Positions 17,820-25,331 of a stretch of 64,000 bases of DNA are shown here, piece after piece. Location: positions 158,540 to 222,539 of the forward strand of contig JBEVWG010000002.1 of assembly GCA_040506705.1 (NCBI GenBank), in the 5' to 3' direction. A program made the position numbers and the translations under genes. This DNA is from Thiodiazotropha sp040506705. GTDB taxonomy: Bacteria > Pseudomonadota > Gammaproteobacteria > Chromatiales > Chromatiaceae. Position 1 is the stretch's first letter. The number at the start of each line of letters is the position of its first letter. Under the pieces are notes generated by a model. The model was not told where the DNA came from. It saw only the letters and a program-made list of their open reading frames with translations, and did no database searches.

Positions 17820-19010
17820 ATGCTGATTGCTGTAATCAAGAAGGAGCTGCTGCTGGTATCCAGGGATATTCACGCTCTGCTGGTTCTGTTTCTACTGCCG
17901 ATTGTGTTCATTCTTATCATGTCCATGGCCCTCCAGGATCGCATGAGCCCGGAGAGCAAGGATCAGCCAAAGGTTGGGCTTTGGGTCGAAAACGGAGCCG
18001 ATCAGAATAGTGACCTGACCCAGACATTCAGCCATCTCGAAGGTTTGAGGGTCGAACAAGTCAACAGCCAGGATCAGTTAACCCAACTGCTGGTTAGTGG
18101 GGAGATCCTTGGCGGGATCATTCTCCCTGCACAGTTTTCAAAATCCATCGACTCCCCGGTTACCGATAAGAGCGAAAAATTACAGATCATCTATGCCGCC
18201 AGCCTGCCCAACTCACTGCGACGCTCAATCCTGGGTGCAGTCCGTGAAGCCCTTGGCGCCTATCAGGTGAACAAACTGTTTGAATATGACGACCTCACCC
18301 AATCCCAACGTCAGGCCCGTGTCGATCACCTGCTCGGCCGATCGCTGGTCACATCCCAGACCCAGGGCAGCGACCTTGAATCACAACCCAACTCAGTCCA
18401 GCAGAGCGTTCCTGCCTGGTTGATCTTCTCCATGTTTTTTGTCGTCCTGCCGATATCCACCACGCTACTTACTGAGCGGCAGCAAGGCACCCTGCAACGA
18501 CTGCAAACCTTGCCAGTCCCCAACAGCTATCTGCTAATCGGTAAAATCATTCCCTACCTCGGCATCAATCTGGTACAGGCTGCATTGATGTTATTGGTAG
18601 GCATCTACCTCGTTCCTTTGGTAACAGGCGAAGGCCTTCATCTGGTTGGAGAGACCTGGCTGCTGGCGCCGCTGATTTTAACCACCAGCCTGTCTGCAAT
18701 CAGTTTTGCCTTATTGATCGCAACCCGCGCCAAAACCACGGAACAGGCCACCACGCTGGGTGGTATTAGTAATCTTATTCTGGCGGCTATTGGTGGTATC
18801 ATGGTGCCAACTTTTGTGATGCCCGAACTGATGCAGCAGATAGCCGCGCTCTCACCCATGAACTGGGCATTAGAGGGCTTCTTCTCCATCCTTTTGAGAC
18901 AGGGGGGATGGGCTATGGTCGGGCCCGAGATCCTCAAACTGCTGGCATTCTCCGGCTGCTTGTTCTTACTCTCACTCTACTCATACCGAGGCCTGACGGA
19001 CACTAAATAA
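17820..19010 (+). CDS. ABC-2 type permease
   Basis: A 396-residue membrane protein with the ABC-2 layout. It has one N-terminal helix (ALLVLFLLPIVFILIMSMAL), a periplasmic domain of about 190 residues, then five helices from about residue 200 (WLIFSMFFVVLPISTTLL) to the C-terminus (LAFSGCLFLLSLYSY). TERQQGTLQRLQTLPV is the typical coupling region after the second helix. It partners with the preceding ATPase. Its stop codon overlaps the start of the ACP gene by one base (TAATG), tying export to the biosynthetic genes. Confidence 0.92.
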   Translation: MLIAVIKKELLLVSRDIHALLVLFLLPIVFILIMSMALQDRMSPESKDQPKVGLWVENGADQNSDLTQTFSHLEGLRVEQVNSQDQLTQLLVSGEILGGIILPAQFSKSIDSPVTDKSEKLQIIYAASLPNSLRRSILGAVREALGAYQVNKLFEYDDLTQSQRQARVDHLLGRSLVTSQTQGSDLESQPNSVQQSVPAWLIFSMFFVVLPISTTLLTERQQGTLQRLQTLPVPNSYLLIGKIIPYLGINLVQAALMLLVGIYLVPLVTGEGLHLVGETWLLAPLILTTSLSAISFALLIATRAKTTEQATTLGGISNLILAAIGGIMVPTFVMPELMQQIAALSPMNWALEGFFSILLRQGGWAMVGPEILKLLAFSGCLFLLSLYSYRGLTDTK

Positions 19011-19279
19011 TGAAAGGTTCAACGGATACACAGTTTAAACTGGAACTAAAACAGATGATCGTGGATGAATGTCGGTTAGACGAATTCGATCCTCAGGAGA
19101 TTAAGGATGACGAATATCTTGCTGGGCCGGACGCCCGCTTTGGACTCGACTCAATCGACATGCTCCAGGTTATAGTGACAATAAAGAATCGATATGGGGT
19201 ACATATCCAGAATGATGCGGAATCAAGAGAGATTCTCGCCACAATCAACAACCTTGCCGACCACCTGCACCCAGAGTAA
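19010..19279 (+). CDS. Acyl carrier protein of the lipid cluster
   Basis: An 89-residue ACP with the phosphopantetheine attachment site FGLDSIDML (Ser48). It is acidic and helical, with a C-terminal segment LATINNLADHL. It is distinct from housekeeping AcpP in having a long N-terminal helix (FKLELKQMIVDECRLDEFDP). It presumably carries the acyl or beta-ketoacyl intermediates handled by the ketosynthases and by the BtrH-like protein in this locus. It overlaps the permease stop by one base. Confidence 0.9.
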   Translation: MKGSTDTQFKLELKQMIVDECRLDEFDPQEIKDDEYLAGPDARFGLDSIDMLQVIVTIKNRYGVHIQNDAESREILATINNLADHLHPE

Positions 19280-19301
19280 CCCATGAATTCTGCAAGTGTG
19301 C

Positions 19302-19403
19302 CTCGTCATAGATACTCTACCATTCAGAGCCACCCCAATAGGCCAGATCAAGGCGCGGCTAGCCCCTGCCAGACTTGCTGTATGGTAGAGCGTCTATGAC
19401 GAG
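19302..19403 (+). promoter_or_regulatory. Long inverted repeat enclosing the ketosynthase start codon
   Basis: Arms of 22 nt (19302-19323 and 19382-19403) match at 20 of 22 positions across a 58-nt loop. The right arm contains the ketosynthase ATG (19396) and its weak upstream purine stretch. As RNA it would hide the translation start. It could equally be a small insertion element. It fills most of the 116-bp gap between ACP and ketosynthase, the only sizeable gap in the plus-strand operon. Confidence 0.6.
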
Positions 19404-20547
19404 TCACTCTAAGCTACCCATCATCGGGCTATCCTGCGCTTCCCATCTGGGCGGGGAGATCTCCCGCACGCCTGATCAGCAAGCCAGGGAGGAGCATTTC
19501 AAACCATCAACTATTCATCTGGATTCGACAGATCTTCGGCTGCCCTACTACGCAATCGATGAACAGTTCGATCAACCGGAGCGGACAGAAAGAATACTCT
19601 TCGAGGTCATAGAGAAGGCGCTGGAAAGAAGTCAATTAAACCCCGAGCAGATCGCCGAAACCGGCCTCTTTATCGGCTCATCATCTTATGATCTTCGTCG
19701 CAGTGAAATTGAATACAAACGGCAACTCAGGGAGAACAGTCAGCAGGCAATCCCAATGCCATTTACCGGCTACAACCACCTGGGTGAGTTGATCTGTGAG
19801 AAGTTCGGCATCAACACCGAACCTTTCAACATCAACTCTGCCTGCACCTCCAGCGCCAACGCCCTGTTGCTTGCCCAAAGCATGATTCAGCAGGGACGCT
19901 ACCAACACGCCATCGTGGTGGGAATCGAACTCTTCAACGAGACCACAATCAATGGTTTTTCAGGTCTACAGCTGATTGCACAAGAGCGGATTGCACCTTT
20001 CGATAAGAACCGTGATGGCATCATCCTCGGCGAGTCCTGCTCAGCTGTGATCTTGAGCGCAACGGAGCGCTCTGAAACAAGACTCTATCTACGTGGTGGT
20101 GGAAGCAGTTTTGATCCCTATAGCATTACCACATCAAACCCGGACGGCTCGACCATCGCCGAAACTCTGGAGATCGCCCTTAAGGAGACCGACACCCGCA
20201 AGGATGAGGTTGTGGCGATTAAAAGCCATGGCACCGCAACCTCTATGAATGACATCTCGGAGTCACGTGGCATTAAGGCTGTTTTCCCCCAGGATATGCC
20301 GGCGATCACAGCAATCAAACCCTATGTCGGCCACACTCTGGGCGCTTGCGGCACCCTTGAGCTTGTACTGTTCGGCCAGGCCATCAAGCAGGGATTTGTA
20401 CCGAGAACACTCAATTTTGAAACCCTCGACCCGGAACTGGCTCTACTACCCTTGAGTGAGGATATTGACGCCCAAAACGGTGTCTATCTACTTAACTATT
20501 TTGGTTTCGGTGGGAGTAACACCGTTCTTGTTTTGGAAAAGGTCTAA
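19396..20547 (+). CDS. Beta-ketoacyl-ACP synthase (KAS I/II, FabF-like)
   Basis: A 383-residue condensing enzyme from the ATG at 19396 (MTSHSKLPIIG). The catalytic triad is intact: Cys150 in NSACTSSANALL, His in SHGTATSMND and His in YVGHTLGACGTLE. The C-terminal NYFGFGGSN is also present. It extends an ACP-bound acyl chain or supplies the beta-ketoacyl partner for resorcinol formation. The next gene encodes a Cys-less ketosynthase-like protein sharing one base (TAATG), so the two may form a heterodimer like KS-alpha/chain-length factor (inference). Confidence 0.9.
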   Translation: MTSHSKLPIIGLSCASHLGGEISRTPDQQAREEHFKPSTIHLDSTDLRLPYYAIDEQFDQPERTERILFEVIEKALERSQLNPEQIAETGLFIGSSSYDLRRSEIEYKRQLRENSQQAIPMPFTGYNHLGELICEKFGINTEPFNINSACTSSANALLLAQSMIQQGRYQHAIVVGIELFNETTINGFSGLQLIAQERIAPFDKNRDGIILGESCSAVILSATERSETRLYLRGGGSSFDPYSITTSNPDGSTIAETLEIALKETDTRKDEVVAIKSHGTATSMNDISESRGIKAVFPQDMPAITAIKPYVGHTLGACGTLELVLFGQAIKQGFVPRTLNFETLDPELALLPLSEDIDAQNGVYLLNYFGFGGSNTVLVLEKV

Positions 20548-21416
20548 TGGAATTGAACCTGCCCCTGCTCGCCTATGGTGGCTATTGCCACACTGTTTCG
20601 CAGCAACTACCCAAGTTGAATTCGCTATTGAAGGCGCTTCCTTTCAAGCTGCCACGCCGTTCAGACAGGCTAACTCAACTCAGTCTGCTGGGGTTGGCAA
20701 ACACTCCGGGCTGTTTGCCATTGAGCGAGCATACCAACTTGGTTCTCACCAGTGGCGATGCCAATTTGAGCAGTACCATTGCCAACAGTGAGCAGATCTT
20801 TGACAGCGGAACCATCCCCAACCCAATCGGCTTTATCAACACAGTTAACAACTCTACCTCATATCACATCTGTATGACTCTGGGCATCTATGGCCAGGTA
20901 ATCACCGTCTCCAGAGACCACTGCTCTCTCGAGGCGGGAATAGAGATAGCGAGTACGCTGCAGCACAGCGCTGACTCCCCCATCCTGCTCGGTACAGTTG
21001 ATGAGATCCCCAATGACCTGGAGCAACACAGACGCCGTCTGAATATGAGTGACGATAGTCCATTGGCTGAGGGGAGTTTCTGGTTTCTCTGCGGAGACCA
21101 GCCCGCCTCACAAACAGCACTGGCCACAATCAAATTTTGCGGCCCGATGCTAGACAAGGATGAAGTAAGCTCTTTTTTCAGGGAACATCAGATCACTCAC
21201 CACCTGCTGGGAGATTTCATCCAAAACTCACCATTAAAGGATCTGAAGTTACCCGGCAAGCGGTTTATAACAGCAAGCTGTGGTCACTACCTCACACAAA
21301 ACGCCTACTATCTGCAAAGCTGGTTGAAGAGTGCCCAACAGGGGGAGCGCCTGGGCATGTTGAATGGCACGGCCGGCAGTCAGCGTCTGAGTGTCACTTT
21401 GATTGAAAAGCACTGA
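20547..21416 (+). CDS. Ketosynthase-like protein without active-site Cys (PF13723-like)
   Basis: A 289-residue protein related to the N-terminal ketosynthase-like family (Ketoacyl-synt_2, PF13723) found in aryl-polyene and dialkylresorcinol loci. Recognisable are NPIGFINTVNNSTSYHICMTLG and SLEAGIEIASTL. The nucleophile-elbow region carries no cysteine in the catalytic position, and the protein lacks the full second half of the thiolase fold. It may act as a length-setting or structural partner of the preceding FabF-like enzyme. Its end overlaps the convergent BtrH-like gene by 23 bp. Confidence 0.75.
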   Translation: MELNLPLLAYGGYCHTVSQQLPKLNSLLKALPFKLPRRSDRLTQLSLLGLANTPGCLPLSEHTNLVLTSGDANLSSTIANSEQIFDSGTIPNPIGFINTVNNSTSYHICMTLGIYGQVITVSRDHCSLEAGIEIASTLQHSADSPILLGTVDEIPNDLEQHRRRLNMSDDSPLAEGSFWFLCGDQPASQTALATIKFCGPMLDKDEVSSFFREHQITHHLLGDFIQNSPLKDLKLPGKRFITASCGHYLTQNAYYLQSWLKSAQQGERLGMLNGTAGSQRLSVTLIEKH

Positions 21417-22407
21417 GTCGGCCAAACAGAGCTGCCTCTTTCTCAGCAATCCTGTCCAGCTGATCAGCTATCGAGTCGAAGGTATCGTCATAGCGCGCTT
21501 TACTTTTGCGCGCGCACATCAGTGCGAACAGACGCCACTCATCACCGATGGAGGACATCTCTTCCGCGGCCTCAGAGAGTTGTTCAGAAGCCAGGATCTC
21601 TGATGCCTCCTGCAGGAAGGCTGCATACATAAAGCGAAATCCACCACCCCCGGTGCCAATCTCCTCCTGCATGCGAACTATATGTCCCAGATAGAGATGA
21701 GCATAACGTTCTTCAGCATCCGCCAGCTTACGAATCTTTTTGGCAACCATGTGAATCCCTTTGGAACCGGCGATGGGTACCGGGCTTTTGGGGCCATTGA
21801 TTTTGGCCGTAAATCGAATCGATTTGGGCAATACCGTCTCGAAATCTATCTCCGCCGGAACCTCTTCTGGATAGTAGAGTAAGCCTTTGGGCGCCAGCGC
21901 ACCTTTGGCAAACCGAGCCTTGCTCAAACTCTCCCTGTCGACTGTCACCAGATGGGAAAAAACCGGGTCACTGACCTGAAACTCCTGCGCTTCCCTGCCA
22001 TACACCAACAGATTGTGGGCATTAAAGTGGAAACGCATATCCTCTGGAAAATAGGGGAGAAAAAAGACAGAGGTCTGCAACCCTACGATCCGCCCATCAT
22101 CCAACAGTCGATCCAGCACCTGCTCACCCTCGGCAGGTTTGCGGAATTTCTGGAAATTCATCTTCAGGCCACTGATACGCTTCGACAAGGCACGTATTAT
22201 CATTCGTGGTGGTGTGCGATAGGCGATCAGCGGCAAACCATTGATTTTCACCAAAGGAATATAGGCATAGGTCAAACCACTGGCGAGGCCAAAGGCCATC
22301 GGTTCTGACACCGCCAAGCCATAGTGACGGAGCATGGCAGACATTACACCGGTTTCACAATGTGCCGCATGTCGGTGTTCGAAGGTTGTATTATTCTTAT
22401 CAGTCAT
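21394..22407 (-). CDS. BtrH-like protein (BtrH_N + DUF4872), probable ACP-dependent acyltransferase
   Basis: A 337-residue protein. The N-terminal half shows the BtrH_N pattern: AAHCETGVMSAMLRHYGLAVSEPMAFGLASG, spanning residues 14-44, with Cys17 as likely nucleophile. HNLLVYG follows (His131), then VSDP (Asp147), a papain-like order. The C-terminal helical half resembles DUF4872. In butirosin synthesis BtrH transfers an acyl group from a carrier protein to the aminoglycoside, so here it may move an acyl chain from the cluster ACP to an acceptor (inference). It is the last gene of the minus-strand operon and overlaps the upstream gene by 8 bp. Confidence 0.8.
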   Translation of the reverse strand: MTDKNNTTFEHRHAAHCETGVMSAMLRHYGLAVSEPMAFGLASGLTYAYIPLVKINGLPLIAYRTPPRMIIRALSKRISGLKMNFQKFRKPAEGEQVLDRLLDDGRIVGLQTSVFFLPYFPEDMRFHFNAHNLLVYGREAQEFQVSDPVFSHLVTVDRESLSKARFAKGALAPKGLLYYPEEVPAEIDFETVLPKSIRFTAKINGPKSPVPIAGSKGIHMVAKKIRKLADAEERYAHLYLGHIVRMQEEIGTGGGGFRFMYAAFLQEASEILASEQLSEAAEEMSSIGDEWRLFALMCARKSKARYDDTFDSIADQLDRIAEKEAALFGRLSAFQSK

Positions 22408-22807
22408 ATTGTTCAGGCAGTTGGCTCAATGTCTTGCTATCAATACCCAGCACGTCAGCATAATTTGCCAGTTTTTGCGCAGAGAGCCGGGAGAAGCGCT
22501 GCGGGGAGAAATCCCGCTTAACCATCCATTGAAAACGCCCCACCGCCTGGGCCAACATCGCCAGATCCATTCTCTGGTGATACATATGAAATTCCAACGG
22601 CGAGGTAGTGCCCTGCTTTGCGCGGGCATAGGCATCCTTGGTCAGGCGCTTGATCTCATCCAGAGCTTGACCCAGCACGATCTCTTCAACCTCCCACCCG
22701 CTGGTCTCCGAAGATTCAATCCGGCCAGCTTCCGATTCAGCGTAGATCACTTTGGTCTCACCGCCCAGCGAATCAGCCTTATCCTGAGGCACATCTTTTA
22801 TCTTCAT
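22400..22807 (-). CDS. Unknown small protein of the resorcinol-type cluster
   Basis: A 135-residue soluble protein that I do not recognise. The N-terminal 40 residues are polar and probably flexible. The rest is helical, with a central segment (EEIVLGQALDEIKRLTKDAYARA) and a C-terminal LSAQKLANYADVLGIDSKTL that resembles a helix-turn-helix but may be a plain helical pair. It is embedded with 4- and 8-bp overlaps between the KAS III gene and the BtrH-like gene, so it is co-translated with them and most likely serves the same pathway. Confidence 0.7.
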   Translation of the reverse strand: MKIKDVPQDKADSLGGETKVIYAESEAGRIESSETSGWEVEEIVLGQALDEIKRLTKDAYARAKQGTTSPLEFHMYHQRMDLAMLAQAVGRFQWMVKRDFSPQRFSRLSAQKLANYADVLGIDSKTLSQLPEQYD

Positions 22808-23952
22808 ACCACACTCAGCAACATGAAAGAGCTGGAGAAACGACCACTCTCAGGCACGAAACAGAGCAACCTGTCACCACTGCGCAATCGCCCGGATTTG
22901 AGGATCTCATCCAGCATGATGTAAATAGAGGCAGAACCGGTATTCCCCTTGCTGGTGAGGTTGGTAAACCACCGCTCCCTGGGAATCTCAAAGTTCAGTT
23001 CAACCAGCGCTTCGTAGACCTTTTCATCAAAATACATGGAGGAGATATGGGGTAGAAAATAGTCTACCTGATCAGCCTGTAAGCCGGTCTTGGCGATCAC
23101 CCGCTTCAGGGTCTCCTTGACGGCCATGGGTACAATATTTTCATTGAGCAGCTTAACATCCTGTTTGATACTCATGATCGAATGATCGATCAGCCCCTGC
23201 TGGCTATAGAGTTTCCAGCTCTTCAGACTGCCATCTTCGAACTTTTCAGCCCCTGAGTACATACAGGTCTCAAGCTCGTTGGCATAGGAGTAGATCTCTA
23301 TCCAGTTTATTTCGAGCACTGGCTGCTGTGCACGCTGATTCGGTTCGCTTTCCAAACGAAAGGCCCCAGCCCCGTCGGAGAGCATCCAGCGTAGAAAATC
23401 TTTCTCAAAGGCTATCTCTGGTTTTTTCTCCAGACTTTCAACTTTATATTTTGATTCGCCTTCAAAATGGTTGGCACGTAGTACCGGGGAGACCAGCTCG
23501 GAACCGGTCGAAACAGCCTGAGAGAACTCACCACTTTTAACTGCCAGATAGGCATACTTCAGTGCAGCTGCGCCACTCAGGCATATGCCGGAGGTGGAGA
23601 TAACTTCACAGCAGGCATTACCCAGCTCACCATGCACCATCAGTCCATGGCCGGGCATGATTTGATCCGGTATCGAGGTTCCGGAAACCAGGCACTGCAT
23701 CTGATCAAGCTCATCATCAGAAGCGAACAGGCCACGCACACAGGATGCAGTCATTTCTGCATTATTGTGGCTCATCTCACCACTCTCTGGATCGATGGCG
23801 TAGTAACGTTGTTTGATACCATTGCTGCGTAACACCAGACGCTTTGCTCGGGACGGCTTGCCCCCCACCATACCCAGTACAGCTTCGATCTGGTCGTTTT
23901 CAACGGGTTGATTCGGCAGAAAAGCCGAAGTATTAGTGATATATGCCCTCAT
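22804..23952 (-). CDS. darB-like: KAS III-like ketosynthase, DarB-type
   Basis: A 382-residue thiolase-fold enzyme with the KAS III triad: Cys124 in STSGICLSGAAAL, His in FLPHISSMYFDEKVYEAL and Asn in TSKGNTGSASIYIML. It is longer than FabH and starts MRAYITNTSAFLPNQPV, as DarB-type proteins of dialkylresorcinol and flexirubin loci do. In those systems DarB joins two beta-ketoacyl chains and cyclises them, and DarA then aromatises the product. It overlaps the DarA-like gene upstream and the small unknown downstream by 4 bp each. Confidence 0.85.
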   Translation of the reverse strand: MRAYITNTSAFLPNQPVENDQIEAVLGMVGGKPSRAKRLVLRSNGIKQRYYAIDPESGEMSHNNAEMTASCVRGLFASDDELDQMQCLVSGTSIPDQIMPGHGLMVHGELGNACCEVISTSGICLSGAAALKYAYLAVKSGEFSQAVSTGSELVSPVLRANHFEGESKYKVESLEKKPEIAFEKDFLRWMLSDGAGAFRLESEPNQRAQQPVLEINWIEIYSYANELETCMYSGAEKFEDGSLKSWKLYSQQGLIDHSIMSIKQDVKLLNENIVPMAVKETLKRVIAKTGLQADQVDYFLPHISSMYFDEKVYEALVELNFEIPRERWFTNLTSKGNTGSASIYIMLDEILKSGRLRSGDRLLCFVPESGRFSSSFMLLSVV

Positions 23953-24902
23953 TTACTGCAACCGAATTCTTCCATGCGCTCATCTCCTGAACCAGAGGGC
24001 GCTTCAAAATAGTATTTGCTCTGTAGATGCTTTTTTTTCATAAGCGGCGCTAAAAGCACCTTCAATAACATACTGATTGGCACCACGGTTATGATCATCA
24101 GAATCAGAAATACCACATAGATTGCCAGAACCGGAACCCGTTTTGGATCCCCCTGTTTACCGATCGAACGTAACAATTTACCCCAAACCTTAAAACTGCG
24201 GAAACCAACCTTTTCCGACTGAATCTGGCTCACATCCGCCTCAACAGCCTTCAATCCATATAGCATAGGGCCTTGATCCTTCTCTTTATCTTTTGCAAGT
24301 CCTGCCTCAATCGCTTTTCCGAAACGGCAGCACGCTTCAATATCCTGGTTGGAAACACCCGCTGCGGGGAACCCCCAGAAAGCACCCTTTTTACCCGTCC
24401 ATAACCATCGTGGGGTGGTCACAAAGGAGGCCAATAACGAACCTTGATCGGTCAATACCACATTATCAAGCAAACGGGCGCCACAGTCATCCAACATCGC
24501 CTTCATGGTCTCCTGAGCCCGGGTCCACATATTACGGCAGCCAATGATGGTAATCACAGGTTTACCCTTAAGCAGCTCTTTACCCTGTTCACTCTGCATA
24601 AAACTGGTGATCGGCAGTGCAGGCGCGAGAAACCAGACCTGATAGGCAATAATTACCAGATCAGTATCACTATGTGCCGCCAGGTCAGAGGGTTGAAGCT
24701 CTGGCGCATCCAAAGCCACACACTCTGGAAACACATCCAGAAATTTGAAAAATGGCCAGGGAAAAGGATAGGGCTCAACTGGCTGAAGGGTCTCTATGGA
24801 GACCTCCAAATCGGGGGAAGCAATCAGCGGCCGGGAAACAGACTCAATGATACTGGATAGCTGGCCGGTCTGAGAATATTGAATGACAAGTATTTTTTTC
24901 AT
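23949..24902 (-). CDS. darA-like: DarA-like flavodoxin-fold protein (dialkylresorcinol formation)
   Basis: A 317-residue protein from the ATG at 24902 (MKKILVIQYSQTGQ); the frame stays open upstream to 24962. The flavodoxin-like FMN loop YSQTGQL, YPFPWPFFKFLDVFPE, IAYQVWFLAPALPITSF and IGCRNMWTRAQETM match what I recall of DarA proteins (dialkylresorcinol condensing enzyme/aromatase). A C-terminal hydrophobic stretch (VLAIYVVFLILMIITVVPIS) could anchor it in the inner membrane. It heads the four-gene minus-strand operon darA-darB-unknown-btrH. Confidence 0.85.
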   Translation of the reverse strand: MKKILVIQYSQTGQLSSIIESVSRPLIASPDLEVSIETLQPVEPYPFPWPFFKFLDVFPECVALDAPELQPSDLAAHSDTDLVIIAYQVWFLAPALPITSFMQSEQGKELLKGKPVITIIGCRNMWTRAQETMKAMLDDCGARLLDNVVLTDQGSLLASFVTTPRWLWTGKKGAFWGFPAAGVSNQDIEACCRFGKAIEAGLAKDKEKDQGPMLYGLKAVEADVSQIQSEKVGFRSFKVWGKLLRSIGKQGDPKRVPVLAIYVVFLILMIITVVPISMLLKVLLAPLMKKKHLQSKYYFEAPSGSGDERMEEFGCSK

Positions 24903-25278
24903 ATCTGGACAGGTATTAATCAGGCATTTCCACTTAACACATCCAAAGGAGGCGCAAGACACTTACTAACCGGCAGCATCTCCATATTTTTACCGGATAG
25001 CCTGACTATCTGAGCAAGAGACTCAGCATGATCAATTTTTAACCCGACAACTGAGTATGCCGAATCTATAGGGGTGCATTCGAATCACACCCGATTCCGC
25101 TTGCATGGTACTGTCTCGGTTCGCCCCAAATAAGGACATCAGGATACAGTCAATTATGTCAAACCATAGTGTCTGAAGCTTTCCAAAACATGATGATCAC
25201 TGAGACAGGGCCAGTCTGCCTATGGATAGGAGTTCTGTCAATCGAGGAGGGATAGAGTAGAAGAGTCTGGTGCAGATC
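24903..25278. other. Gene-free spacer upstream of the darA-like operon
   Basis: About 375 bp that should hold the darA-like promoter, reading leftwards. I see short hairpins (for example CTGAG-CAAGAGA-CTCAG near 24998-25028) but no firm promoter or coding sequence. Confidence 0.4.
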
Positions 25279-25317
25279 AAAAAAAAGACCACCGAGCGTT
25301 GATCGGCCCGGTGGTCT
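25279..25317 (-). terminator. Intrinsic terminator of the chemoreceptor gene
   Basis: On the minus strand the stem AGACCACCG/CGGTGGTCT is followed by a run of eight T. It lies 15 bp past the chemoreceptor stop codon. Confidence 0.9.
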
Positions 25318-25331
25318 GGTCTGTTTATGCT

